This document shows positions 40,679 to 50,415 of a stretch of DNA of 64,000 nt, piece after piece. Every line of letters begins with the position of its first letter. The first letter of the stretch is position 1. The notes under the pieces were generated by a model. The model was given only the letters and a program-made list of their open reading frames with translations. It made no database searches and was not told where the DNA came from. The position numbers were made by a program, and so were the translations under genes. The stretch is from Saccharomycopsis crataegensis. Taxonomy: Eukaryota; Ascomycota; Saccharomycetes; Ascoideales; Saccharomycopsidaceae. Location: contig NW_027043830.1 of the NCBI RefSeq assembly GCF_037102585.1, positions 496,001 to 560,000 of the forward strand, in the 5' to 3' direction.

Positions 40679-43600
40679 TCAATGCATAAATGAAGTTGGA
40701 TCAACTTCTCCGCTATAGTAAAAGCCTAACATCACCACTAAATACATCAAAATCAATAAACTTCCCTTGAAGTAATTACTCTTTCCTTCTGCGTAGATGT
40801 AAGTGAAAATATAAACAGAGATTACACTGGCAATACAATCCCATCTGGAGAATATCAAGGTGAGCATATTAACTTCAAGATCCCAGTCCAAGAGCGCCGA
40901 AGCAGGAACGCACGCTAACCGGTACATGGAATAGATCACTAAAGATGGAATCTGTAATTGAAGCACTTGTAAAACATACGCACTACCAATTTCCATAGAT
41001 AACGCCACGTTACCATGCATGGCAAAACTGATAGCATTAAGGAATTCAGTGGAGTTAGGAACAAGGGCAAATACTGTCAAACCAAGGAATTTAGCACTGA
41101 TTGGGAATTGTTGTAACACCACATCAACACAATCAACCAAAATTTCAGCAATAACAGCGTACAAAACGGTGGCACCGAGTAAAATAACAGTAGATTTTGT
41201 CTTTGACCAATTTGGGGCATCATGACCCCCCGAAGCTTCTTCATGGGCTCCTCCAGCAACTTCCGTTGTCGCATGGATAGGTGGGGAAGTAATATCGGCA
41301 AGTGAGCCTTCGTAGGGTTGAGAAGTGGTATTCTGTTTTCTAGATTTATTGGCAATATTAACCGCATTAGAAACTCTTCTTTGTTGCTGTCTAGACGAAG
41401 AAATTGTGGAGCCAGGAATAGGATCATTCAAAGACAAAACACTAGGAGATTTCAAACCGCCAATTCTTGGAGTCTTGATTGGTTGAAGAGTGCTCGAGCC
41501 AGGCACTGAGTAATGAATACCCTTAGATTCACTAGCGGTAGGAGTCTGCCAAATCAACGCAGCATGCGTACGTAGAGTGAACCACAACGCAATCCCGTAA
41601 CTGAAAAACAAGACAACAACAACAAAGATCGAAAAAGGTTTGAGAATATGTAAATATAACTTATCAGCCCTCAATGGTGGTTGAGTAATGTGACATCTTT
41701 GACAGGTAGCATCTGGAACAGCGCCACCAAAAGTAGAAGAGAGGACGGTCATAAGAGAAGTCATGGTGAGTGGCTCAGTGGAACTAGCATCCTGAATTGA
41801 GAAATCCGATGAGTTGCCACTATCGCATGGGATACAAGTAACTTCATAAGATCCAAAAACTTGGTGGAAAATTGTTGGCGAAAACATTACCACGGTGGAA
41901 AATAACAACATTGTAGAGCTAACACCAGCACTTCTTGGGTTATAACGTTGAGTTTTCCTCTTAATAGCACCAGCACACATCGACAATCCCGGTAAAAGCA
42001 ACACTGCACCAAGCACAGAACCAATCATAGACCCTTCAACAAGCAACCCTTTTTGTTGATCTAAAGCAACACAGTATAGGTAAATTTCCACAACGGTGGA
42101 AAAGAATGCATTAATAACCGCACCGACACCCATTGAAGATTGTGCAGAAATAGAGGCCACTGCCTGACCAATGAAGTATGCTAATGGAATAATACTCAAT
42201 AAACAAATAACAAAAATAAACAATGAGTCTGTCATCAAGACTTCCCAGCCAAGCATTTCTTTGAAGACGTAAAAGTCAATAATAACAAAGAGCACCATTG
42301 CCATCAAGTTAAGAATAATCACGTTTGTCCCATCAACAGTGTATTTATAATAATGGAGCCCACTAGCACGATAAGTACAGACAAGAACACTGGCTTCTTT
42401 ATTCAATATTTTGTTATTCTTATCAGATCTAATGAAAAGAGCCAATGGGCGTTGACGGATATGACTGCATAGAATGGTAATCACTTTGGCCATCGGGATA
42501 GGGAAAACAGTGAGCCAACAGATAGATGAAATTATGAAAAGAACTGGTTGCAAAACAAGGTAGAAATACAAGAAAAAGCAAATTCTACCAATGCTCCATT
42601 GTCCTCTACCGAAAAATCTCAATTTTGTGATTCCTGCTTCATTTTCATCTAACTGATTGGTGTCGTCGTTAGTTGACTGGTAATTGGAGTTGTTTTCGGA
42701 AGCGCTGTCCAATAATGGGCGAGCTTCATTCTGATTACCGTTTGCTGTGAACAAGAAACCTGCTTCTTGATCATTAGAGATCCATCTTCTATACTCATTA
42801 ATGGATGTACCTTCATTGGAATCTTCATCTAGATATTTTTCGTCTTTATAAAGATAAATGACTTTGCCAAATGGATAAAGCAAATAAAACCCGAGCCTCC
42901 AATATAATCTAGCATAAGCAATAGAACGGTTACTCCAGCTAAAACATAACACAGAAAAGCAAGAACCAACCAAACACAAAATGAAACCAACAAGCCCGAA
43001 AGTTAAACTCCAAAGAACGTTCCCAATATACACACTATTTGGAATGATTCTGGTGTCACTTTCTTCCTCGTGAATATCCATGTCGGCCTCTTTTTGAACC
43101 GATCTGAATTTCTTATAAATTGCAGGTTTCCAAATTCTAATACCGAAAGGATGGGTGGTATTGATGGCATCTTGACGTTCACGTAAGGTGAAACTTTCCA
43201 TTGATGAGATAGAATCGGTATCCATTTCGTCATTTCCGTCTTGGACAAGATTGGAAGTGTCGCCAACTGCAAGAGGATCTTCATTGACCGGTTCATATTC
43301 TGGATATCCAGATTCATCTTTGCTGGCATTCAACACACTTTCGGCAGTCATTGAGTAATCCATATCGTCCTGTGGCTGATGGTTCATTTGATAGTGTTCC
43401 AAATTGATGTGGTGGCTATTGCTTGACAAGTCATCAATGGAGTGGTCCAAATGATGAGAAACATCGTCCTCTTTAGCTTCTAATTCCTTCAAGCCATCTT
43501 CTGCCTTGATCAAATTTTGGGCAATGTTTTGTTCAATATCCTGGATATTTTTGCCAATGGATAACGTGGAATTAGTGAGTTTGGTCAGCAGTTCCATTGG

Positions 43601-44056
43601 TTCGGTGCTCATCAATTTTGGGGAGGTGATTCCTAATGCCATTGGGTTTTTAGAGATTTTTTTTCTAAGTTTGCCACGCAAGGCATCATTGTAACCTTCA
43701 AGATACTCTCTTTCCAAATCTTGTTCAATTTCGTCTTCGCCATCGTCAACACTGAAAATAAAACGAGATTTACTTGGGGTGATTGGCATTTTTTGTAACT
43801 TCTTCTTCTTAGTTTCAGAAATACTAGGAATTCTTGAAGATGGAGGTCCACCAGCAGCAACAGGGACATTTGTTGTTGTTATATTTGAAAGGGTGCTGGG
43901 GTTACGCGATGGCACTGGCTTTGTTTTTGGCTGAAGCAACACAAACTGTTTGTTATACGTGTCTGCCTTTGACGCTTTAGAAGTCTGAGGTTGGAGAATT
44001 GGACTCGAGGCCTGAGAGACAGGGTCTTTTTTGGAGCCAATGTCGGATGGGGACAT
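40679..44056 (-). CDS. VNX1: Vnx1-like vacuolar cation/H+ exchanger (CaCA family, CAX type)
   Basis: Membrane antiporter related to S. cerevisiae Vnx1, which exchanges Na+ and K+ for protons across the vacuolar and endosomal membranes. 1125 residues. A cytosolic N-terminus of about 330 residues (Ser-rich, then acidic) is followed by a membrane domain with extra segments and two exchanger repeats. The repeats hold alpha-motifs such as NAFFSTVVEIYLYCVAL with GSMIGSVLGAVLLLPG, and PNSTEFLNAISFAMHGN. Compared with Ca2+ CAX repeats (GNxxE) the acidic position is retained in both. A lumenal Cys-rich loop (CIPCDSG, CQRCHI) and a Ser-rich cytosolic loop lie between the repeats. The long N-terminus separates it from the short Ca2+ exchanger Vcx1. 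Substrate preference cannot be read from the sequence. Confidence 0.85.
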   Translation of the reverse strand: MSPSDIGSKKDPVSQASSPILQPQTSKASKADTYNKQFVLLQPKTKPVPSRNPSTLSNITTTNVPVAAGGPPSSRIPSISETKKKKLQKMPITPSKSRFIFSVDDGEDEIEQDLEREYLEGYNDALRGKLRKKISKNPMALGITSPKLMSTEPMELLTKLTNSTLSIGKNIQDIEQNIAQNLIKAEDGLKELEAKEDDVSHHLDHSIDDLSSNSHHINLEHYQMNHQPQDDMDYSMTAESVLNASKDESGYPEYEPVNEDPLAVGDTSNLVQDGNDEMDTDSISSMESFTLRERQDAINTTHPFGIRIWKPAIYKKFRSVQKEADMDIHEEESDTRIIPNSVYIGNVLWSLTFGLVGFILCLVGSCFSVLCFSWSNRSIAYARLYWRLGFYLLYPFGKVIYLYKDEKYLDEDSNEGTSINEYRRWISNDQEAGFLFTANGNQNEARPLLDSASENNSNYQSTNDDTNQLDENEAGITKLRFFGRGQWSIGRICFFLYFYLVLQPVLFIISSICWLTVFPIPMAKVITILCSHIRQRPLALFIRSDKNNKILNKEASVLVCTYRASGLHYYKYTVDGTNVIILNLMAMVLFVIIDFYVFKEMLGWEVLMTDSLFIFVICLLSIIPLAYFIGQAVASISAQSSMGVGAVINAFFSTVVEIYLYCVALDQQKGLLVEGSMIGSVLGAVLLLPGLSMCAGAIKRKTQRYNPRSAGVSSTMLLFSTVVMFSPTIFHQVFGSYEVTCIPCDSGNSSDFSIQDASSTEPLTMTSLMTVLSSTFGGAVPDATCQRCHITQPPLRADKLYLHILKPFSIFVVVVLFFSYGIALWFTLRTHAALIWQTPTASESKGIHYSVPGSSTLQPIKTPRIGGLKSPSVLSLNDPIPGSTISSSRQQQRRVSNAVNIANKSRKQNTTSQPYEGSLADITSPPIHATTEVAGGAHEEASGGHDAPNWSKTKSTVILLGATVLYAVIAEILVDCVDVVLQQFPISAKFLGLTVFALVPNSTEFLNAISFAMHGNVALSMEIGSAYVLQVLQLQIPSLVIYSMYRLACVPASALLDWDLEVNMLTLIFSRWDCIASVISVYIFTYIYAEGKSNYFKGSLLILMYLVVMLGFYYSGEVDPTSFMH

Positions 44057-44645
44057 TGTGATGATTACTTATCTAAACAGTGTTACTTATCAATTAGGTT
44101 ATGTAAATTGTGAGAGAAATGTAAACAAATGGCAGAACCGCAAAGAAGATGAAAGATCCCAAAATACTATATTTTTTTTTTTCCTATTTTTTTTGTTATA
44201 TATCTAATATAGCAGGGAACGATAATCCTTTTATTATAGTTTTCTATAATAAATGATTATCGTAATAAACCCATTTTACCCATTTTTGCCTGTTTTTGTA
44301 CAAGGAAACAAGGCTACGCGCCCCACAGAGTATCCGATGGGGAGATCTTTTTTCCTCCAACAGTAATTTTAATTAGGCCCCAGGGTTACCAAGGGACTAC
44401 TTACTGGGAATAAAATATGGTATATTGCATCATAGTTATTGTTGGATATCGCCAGAAAACTGTATAATTATTATTATAGCTACATTCCGAAAGCACAGCA
44501 AAACACAAAATTAAAAATAAATTGATCAATTTGATAAATAAATAAATAAATGCTTCCTACTTTTGCAGGAAATGACAAAAAGCCTCCCGCTATATTATAT
44601 ACATGAGAAAGATGAAAACGACGGGATAATAATCTACTGACACTT
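44057..44645. other. Spacer upstream of VNX1
   Basis: 589 bases: VNX1 promoter and the 3' flank of the mL59 gene. It contains two poly(T) tracts (about 44173-44201) and a small inverted TATAGTTTTCTATA sequence near 44236. No gene seen. Confidence 0.4.
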
Positions 44646-45152
44646 CTAATACCACTTCTTTTCTTCTTCTCTCTTCTTCTCCATCTTCTTCTTGTACTTA
44701 GAACCCTTGACCTTGGCAATGGTGGTTTCCATAGTCTCCATGGCCTTCTTGATCGCTTCTTGTCTAGATTCTTTGCTAAGTTCGTGCTTGTGGCCCTTAG
44801 GACGCAAAACACCCTTCATGAAACTCTTGGTTGTGTACTTATCTTCAAAGAATTTCTTGTTGTTCAACGATGGAAGCAAGTCTTCAATCCCGTACATCTT
44901 GGCAGTCTTATAGAGCACCGATTGTCTTCTAAGAGAGTATTGTGGAGAATGATATTTGAGGGTCACTGGATGTTTGTTTGGTAAGAATGGGTTAGCAGTT
45001 GGGTCGTTGGTGAAGGTTGGTTTTTGGCTGTAGGTGGTCGCAGTGGCCGGCGAATGTTTGGTGAAGAAGTTCTTTAATATCTGTGGAAGTTGTTCGAAAT
45101 ATTCTGCGTTCGATGCGCTTGCCGACTGGCGAAGAACACTGGTGACCTTCAT
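44646..45152 (-). CDS. MRPL25: Mitochondrial large ribosomal subunit protein mL59 (MrpL25)
   Basis: Fungal-specific protein of the mitochondrial 54S subunit. 168 residues (about 157 in S. cerevisiae). Recognised by NPFLPNKHPVTLKYHSPQYS followed by LRRQS (about 53-76), then KMYGIEDLLP and the basic block MKGVLRPKGHKHE (about 112-124). The N-terminus MKVTSVLRQSASASNAEYF is rich in Ser and basic residues and could serve as a targeting sequence. The C-terminus is Lys/Glu-rich and helical. Confidence 0.9.
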   Translation of the reverse strand: MKVTSVLRQSASASNAEYFEQLPQILKNFFTKHSPATATTYSQKPTFTNDPTANPFLPNKHPVTLKYHSPQYSLRRQSVLYKTAKMYGIEDLLPSLNNKKFFEDKYTTKSFMKGVLRPKGHKHELSKESRQEAIKKAMETMETTIAKVKGSKYKKKMEKKREEEKKWY

Positions 45153-45464
45153 TATGTTTAGTGTCTATTGTTTTGCAATAGTTCAAGTTCCCTTTTTTTG
45201 GGACTTCTTACTAAATTTCAACGTTCTTCTCTGATGAAAATTCTCACGATTTTCCTGCTCCCTTGCCCCAGCCGGGGCTCAAAATACTACGGATTATATG
45301 CACCTATCACAAGAAACTCGCCTTCGTGTGCATTGCTACGCAGGATTGAACAAATTTGTTTTTTGTTTTTTTTTTTTAAAAAAAAAACAGCAGTAAATTC
45401 TACAGCTTTTAATATATTATGAATCAGTTATATTTGGATATATGCATTAAAAAACTTTCTAAGT
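45153..45464. other. mL59 promoter / PMT 3' flank
   Basis: 312 bases. A T10 run abuts an A10 run near 45369-45388, able to form an A/T hairpin that could act in PMT transcript ending. CCCCAGCCGGGGCT (about 45265) is a small GC-rich inverted sequence. No factor site is named. Confidence 0.4.
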
Positions 45465-47675
45465 TCATTGTAACTTGCTGCAGTCAAAATCCCAGCCACT
45501 CAATAACTGAGAACTAAGACATTCAGCCTTTGACCAATGATCTCCGCCAATTAGACTCAGATAGTGATTCAAGAACGCGCCAGCAAGGACGACAATGAGG
45601 ATCATGATAAGATATACCACTTTTGGTTGTTTACTTGACACATATGTCAAAAAAACATCCAAGGTATGACCCAAGACAAGAATTTGGAAATAGAGTGCCG
45701 GCAAATACTCATGAATGAAATGACGACGGCCAATAAAGAATGCTGTGATCCAATGAAGCCCCCAGCCAACAGCATATCCGAATGATTGTGAAAGATAATT
45801 AACGAGATGTGGGTCACTCGATGGAGCGTAACCTCTTTGGTAGTTTATCATCAAGTAGACCAAATATCCAAAGAACAATCCCAATGACAAGGCGGACAAC
45901 AACCAAGTGACAGCATTACCTAAAAAGTAAATCTGGTTTTCTCCTGAAGCAGAAGACCAAAAGCTAACACCATTGAGCAACAATGGCCATGAGCTCGGGT
46001 TTGATTCCCCGGCACTAGCTGAGCCTCGATCCAGTAAAATGTTCCACATGCGGCTATGGACTTCTACAAGTTGTCTCCAAAGCGAAATTTTTTTGTACGA
46101 CACAAGTTTAGCATCAGCGTGGCTCAAAAGAGAATTCTGGTTCGATTCTATGTACCAATAAGTTTTCTTTCTAAGCCCCAATTGAGAAGTAGTGACCTCT
46201 TGTTGGTTGAATGCATAGTCTGGCAATTTCATATCATAAGAAAACAAGTAAGCGTGAGTCATGGCATGTCTCAATCTGAAAACAGTGTCAATAGCTTGGA
46301 CTTCTTTTCTGGCAATACCTTTCTCCGATTCATGTTTGACAATTTCCACCACAAAATCATCATTAGCATCACCTTGGAACCCGACGTAACCGTAGCCACT
46401 GACCTCTTTGAGCCAATCTTTTTTAGACGCTGGGGCTGGATGGTCATGGGAGTGTAATCTCAAGTAGGATAATTTGTGTCTCAAGCGGATCTTCATATTG
46501 TCTTTGAGAGGAACGAATTCGGTTGGTGGAGTAGTTTCATTGTAAAGTTCAATTACCCATTCATTGTTTTCATCAGCGTGGGGGTATAATGTCACTTGTC
46601 TCTGCTTTGATCCGGTCTCCCAGGAATGATTATGTGAATGTAGAAATCCACCATTGGAATTGAGATGACGTAAAGTGATGACCGACCCAATACCAACTTG
46701 GGAAACAGTGCTTTTTGGAATATCATTGTTGAGCAAGTCTTGTCTAAAACGTTGAGACATGAAGGCAGCTTCATGGGAATTCTTGAAGAGGGAGCTCAAA
46801 TGGGTAGAGAAAATCACCAAGTAAAGAATAATAGGGAACACCAAGAGCCCAAAAGCTCTGATCACAAAGTGTTTCAAAGAATTCATTGGAGTTACGGTCA
46901 AATCACCCCAGATAAACCATAATTGGATCAATGCCATCACCCCAGCCCAAGCAACAGTTCCGAGCCCTTCCCATTTCGAGCTTAGTGCACAACCCACACC
47001 AAACCCAATTGCTAAAAGGGACTTGTACCATTTGATGGTGAATGGGACGAGACTCTCAAACTTTTTCATGGAATATGCTGTGGCCGCCACGAAAAACATG
47101 AACGGAGAATCTAATAAAAAGAATCTCGATGTTGTGATATTACCATTCTCAATTGCCAATAATAAAGAAGCAGTCAATGCACTGGCAATACGACATCCAC
47201 TAGCTCTCAATGTCAAGTACAAGAACAACACGGTTCCCACACCAAGAATGGCAGGCAAACTTCTTAAGGCAACGTATGGGAATTGCGCTGCGAATGGTTG
47301 ACCGGTGGTCTTGAAATCAAATGAGGCATCATACCCAAAGACATAAGCAACACCGGTATATAACATTTTTACTAATGGTGGTTGGGCATCGGTGAAGAAA
47401 TCACCTGTCATGTAGTTATTGATGGTGGTCCCCACATTTGATTCGTGGAATACCGGGGAGTCTGGGAATTCCAAACGGTTAAATCTTAGCAATGCCGAGA
47501 AGAATACAAGCGCAACAATGGTCGCCTTTTCCTTAGGGGAAGAAATGGAGCGCAGGTCCGAGAGGGATGGTGATGGTGAAGTGACGACAAATGGTCTTTC
47601 AACCCCTTTCTTGACTTGAAATTCAACAATGGGGTCGTCAATTGGGGGCTTTCTCTGTACTTTCTTTGGCGACAT
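45465..47675 (-). CDS. PMT1-family O-mannosyltransferase with altered catalytic loop
   Basis: ER multi-pass protein of the GT39 family, which transfers mannose from Dol-P-Man to Ser/Thr. 736 residues from the ATG at 47675; the frame runs on upstream to a TTG only. It follows Pmt1 closely: VEFQVKKGVERPFVV at the N-terminus, membrane segments, three MIR repeats (GGFLHSHNHSW, RLHSHDHPAP, AYLFSYDMKLP), and the C-terminal FIGRRHFIHEYLPALYF. The first lumenal loop, which in Pmt1 reads FDEVHFGG, here reads FHESNVGT: catalytic Asp77 is His77, Glu78 is kept, and His80 is Asn80. DVHPP is also changed to DAQPP. It also lacks the acidic cytosolic tail of Pmt1. It may be inactive or have a partner role such as dimer formation with a PMT2-type enzyme. 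A canonical PMT1 probably exists elsewhere. Confidence 0.88.
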   Translation of the reverse strand: MSPKKVQRKPPIDDPIVEFQVKKGVERPFVVTSPSPSLSDLRSISSPKEKATIVALVFFSALLRFNRLEFPDSPVFHESNVGTTINNYMTGDFFTDAQPPLVKMLYTGVAYVFGYDASFDFKTTGQPFAAQFPYVALRSLPAILGVGTVLFLYLTLRASGCRIASALTASLLLAIENGNITTSRFFLLDSPFMFFVAATAYSMKKFESLVPFTIKWYKSLLAIGFGVGCALSSKWEGLGTVAWAGVMALIQLWFIWGDLTVTPMNSLKHFVIRAFGLLVFPIILYLVIFSTHLSSLFKNSHEAAFMSQRFRQDLLNNDIPKSTVSQVGIGSVITLRHLNSNGGFLHSHNHSWETGSKQRQVTLYPHADENNEWVIELYNETTPPTEFVPLKDNMKIRLRHKLSYLRLHSHDHPAPASKKDWLKEVSGYGYVGFQGDANDDFVVEIVKHESEKGIARKEVQAIDTVFRLRHAMTHAYLFSYDMKLPDYAFNQQEVTTSQLGLRKKTYWYIESNQNSLLSHADAKLVSYKKISLWRQLVEVHSRMWNILLDRGSASAGESNPSSWPLLLNGVSFWSSASGENQIYFLGNAVTWLLSALSLGLFFGYLVYLMINYQRGYAPSSDPHLVNYLSQSFGYAVGWGLHWITAFFIGRRHFIHEYLPALYFQILVLGHTLDVFLTYVSSKQPKVVYLIMILIVVLAGAFLNHYLSLIGGDHWSKAECLSSQLLSGWDFDCSKLQ

Positions 47676-47997
47676 TTCGACACAAGGTAAATAACCAGCA
47701 ATACTTCTTGTGTTCGAGATGATAGGTGAAATATGTTGATTTGAAGAATTCACACCTGTTTTCTTTTTTCTGTGAAAAAAAATGTAGGAGGATGGAAAAA
47801 ACAACAACAAAAAAAAAAAAACGCGTGCGCATCCTTGTCAAAAAGGAGGCCGTTGATTAATGACTATGGTTATTATTGTATACAATTATTGAGGTTTTAT
47901 TTCAATGCATTTTACAATATAGAACAGGATATTTAGTTGGTTGATGTTATTGTATGAATGAGATGACCCTAAATAACACAATTAACACTAATAATCA
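47676..47997. other. PMT promoter / IPL1 3' flank
   Basis: 322 bases. It contains an A12 run followed by ACGCGT (47821-47826), an exact MluI cell-cycle box about 146 bases before the PMT start. Whether it functions is unknown. Confidence 0.4.
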
Positions 47998-49218
47998 TCA
48001 CGAGTTCTTGGGTTGTGGCCAGAATTTCCGGTGTTTTATGATCCAAGGATGGTTCATCACCTCATGTAAGCTGATTCTCTTGGATGCCTCGTGTTTCAAC
48101 AACTTCTTGATCAAATCGGCCGCCTCAAGACTCACAAATCCAGGGAGCTTCAAGTCAACCCGGGCAATTCTCTTGTAGGTAGCGCTCTTGTATTCTTCCT
48201 CAAATGGTGGACTCCCCACAAGTAGCTCATACATCAAAATCCCAAGGGCCCATACGTCAATCTTCTCATCATAATGCTCTTTTGATTCGACCATTTCTGG
48301 GGGCAAGTAATCGAGGGTACCACACATTGTGGTTCTTTTCGAGGAGGGGGCATGGACACTCCATCCAAAATCAGAAATCTTGATAATATTGTCAAAACCA
48401 AGCAAAATATTCTCTGGTTTGATGTCTCTGTGGATAATATGCTTCTTGTGAAGGTATTGCAACGCATCAGCCATTTGGTAAATATAGTGCGAGGCATAAG
48501 TGTCATTGAACCGTACCTTTTGTTTGAGTAGCTTGTATAATTCACCATGGACAATGTACTCGAGAATTAAGTACACTCTTTTGTCATCGTGGAAATACCC
48601 AAATAATCGAAGAACGTTTGGGTGTCTAAGATTTGACTGGATTTCGATTTCTCTTCTAAATTGTTTTTCTACTTTGTAATCAATGATTTCTTTCTTTTCC
48701 ATCACTTTGAGGGCGCAAACATACCCAGTTTTCTTATCTCTAACACAATAAACTTTCCCGAATTTCCCTTTTCCTAGCTTCTTACCTATCTCGAAATCAT
48801 CAAGCGAATATTGTCTGACTCCAGGGTTTTCGAGGGTCCGATTGAAAATCGAGGTTCTGTGAATGCGGTGGGCACTAGGAGAGATTGGTGGCCCCATCGA
48901 GCCGATACTGGTGTTTTCATCTAGATGGCTGTTGCGATTAGGGTTGGTGTCGACGGTATAGTTGATTTGAATGTTGCTAAGTGGATCCCATGTCTTTGGT
49001 ATCTTTTTTGGGTTCTCTGAACTGCTGGAGGTTGTTATTTTACGGTTGGCATTTAGCTGGAGTTTGACAAGGGGATTCCTCACCGGAAGGGCTGATTTGT
49101 TGTGAGTTGTGCTATTGATGGGCTGTAACGTTAGGGTAGGAGACCTTAGGGGGGACAGGGTTGATGATCTGTCAAATTCTGGGTGGCTTTCTGTTTCTGT
49201 TTTTCCTACTGCGAACAT
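47998..49218 (-). CDS. IPL1: Aurora kinase Ipl1
   Basis: Ser/Thr kinase of the chromosomal passenger complex that corrects kinetochore-microtubule attachments. 406 residues from the ATG at 49218; 27 more codons upstream start only at GTG. The N-terminal 135 residues are basic and Ser/Pro-rich. The kinase domain (about 139-395) has the Gly loop LGKGKFGKV, the VAIK-type Lys in CALKVM, HRDIKPEN (about 262), SDFGW, the Aurora activation loop RTTMCGTLDYLPPEM with the target Thr, and a short C-terminal tail. Its activator SLI15 is in this window too. The Gly loop and DFGWS identify Aurora over other AGC-like kinases. Divergent from the CZIB gene. Confidence 0.96.
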   Translation of the reverse strand: MFAVGKTETESHPEFDRSSTLSPLRSPTLTLQPINSTTHNKSALPVRNPLVKLQLNANRKITTSSSSENPKKIPKTWDPLSNIQINYTVDTNPNRNSHLDENTSIGSMGPPISPSAHRIHRTSIFNRTLENPGVRQYSLDDFEIGKKLGKGKFGKVYCVRDKKTGYVCALKVMEKKEIIDYKVEKQFRREIEIQSNLRHPNVLRLFGYFHDDKRVYLILEYIVHGELYKLLKQKVRFNDTYASHYIYQMADALQYLHKKHIIHRDIKPENILLGFDNIIKISDFGWSVHAPSSKRTTMCGTLDYLPPEMVESKEHYDEKIDVWALGILMYELLVGSPPFEEEYKSATYKRIARVDLKLPGFVSLEAADLIKKLLKHEASKRISLHEVMNHPWIIKHRKFWPQPKNS

Positions 49219-49563
49219 CTCAGGATATATATTTGTGTTGGCTCGGTGTTGATGATAATGATGAGGACCATAAAAGTAAACAGATCGAAAGAAAAACACG
49301 GTTGGTTTTTTTTCCTATTTGTTTTTGTTTTTTTGTTTTTGTTTACCTTTTTGCCTGGCGTTGGGATCACGTGTACGTCGTGACAGACAGCCTGTTATGA
49401 GCCTCTGCAGCGGGCAGCGCAAATCGGTTTTCTTCCTCAGCGACAACGATGATGACGATATCCAACGACACAGAAGACTATACTATAAATACCCAGGGAT
49501 ATTAGCAGTAGTGTTTGGTGTCCGGTTTCTCTTTATCTCCTTTTCTCTTATCACTGCATTACA
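49219..49563. promoter_or_regulatory. Divergent promoter IPL1 / CZIB with CACGTG box
   Basis: 345 bases. TCACGTG with CACGTG at 49368-49373 lies between the genes, about 150 bases before IPL1 and 190 before the CZIB gene. A T-rich tract (TTTTTG repeats, 49309-49345) lies on the IPL1 side. Confidence 0.45.
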
Positions 49564-50046
49564 ATGGTTAAATTCGTCGTCAAATTATCCGCGCGTTTGG
49601 AAAATATTGCTCTGCTCCAGCCAGTAGACACCGCCCAAGACCCCTTCGACTACGTCTTTAAGATCTCTTGCGTCAGATGCCATGAAATGCATTCTAAAGA
49701 CATATCAATAAATAGAGGCGAAACTATGGACCTTCTTGACAGTAGGGGTGTCGCCAATTTCATCTTCAAGTGCAAATTCTGTGGCAATGACTCTCACGCC
49801 AGTATCCTCACCAACGTCGTACCTTACACCCTCGAAGACTCGACCAGACCAAAGCCAATCCTTGAATTGGAGGCCAGAGGGCTTGTAATCGAAGAGTTCG
49901 TTCCAAATGGCTATTTCCAGGCTAAGAGTGCCGAATCTCAACAAGTTTTTGAGGAAGTGGAATTGGATGATGAATGGTATGATGTTGATGAAAATACCCT
50001 TAATGAAGTCAGCATAACAGATATCAAATGGGAGGTCACTAGATAA
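49564..50046 (+). CDS. CXXC zinc-binding protein (CZIB/DUF866, YCR090C-like)
   Basis: Small conserved eukaryotic protein of unknown molecular role, related to human CZIB (C1orf123) and S. cerevisiae YCR090C. 160 residues. Four cysteines in two CXXC pairs, CVRC (36-39) and CKFC (70-73), form the zinc site. The surrounding signature KISCVRCHEMHSKDISINR and the later FVPNGYFQAKS followed by VELDDEWYDVDE fit the family. The C-terminus is acidic. Confidence 0.88.
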   Translation: MVKFVVKLSARLENIALLQPVDTAQDPFDYVFKISCVRCHEMHSKDISINRGETMDLLDSRGVANFIFKCKFCGNDSHASILTNVVPYTLEDSTRPKPILELEARGLVIEEFVPNGYFQAKSAESQQVFEEVELDDEWYDVDENTLNEVSITDIKWEVTR

Positions 50047-50415
50047 GGCACACTACTATCATTGCTCAACTGAAAAATCATTATCAAGACCATCGTCATA
50101 TCAAATGGCACATCACTTTTCATTAGTCATCTTTGCTAAAGTTTTATTTTTTATTTTTTATGATGTCCTTCCAGTACCATTTCATTTCCTGCTATCATTA
50201 GTTGTGTGTTACTATTATTTAGTTTTTTTTTTGCTTGGTATATACATTGCTGCTCTTCCAATAAATTTATCTCATATATACATGATCCTTACGAAAATTA
50301 ATAGAAGTCATGTAAAAGACATCACAGGATATGATTTATAGAAAGATATATCACAATTCATAACAAGGGGAAAATAAGAAAAAAAAAATTAGATCAGTAT
50401 ATTATAATCATTATA
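50047..50415. other. Convergent spacer CZIB / APS1
   Basis: 369 bases of T-rich then A-rich 3' flank between convergent genes. Nothing else seen. Confidence 0.4.

Noticed and set aside
40376-40682. Minus-strand ORFs rich in Phe and Leu near the VNX1 3' end
   Set aside because: They translate A-rich plus-strand spacer and have no plausible domain or promoter.
47821-47826. MluI box as evidence of cell-cycle control of the PMT gene
   Set aside because: A single site in a convergent-like spacer next to an A-run; no supporting second motif.
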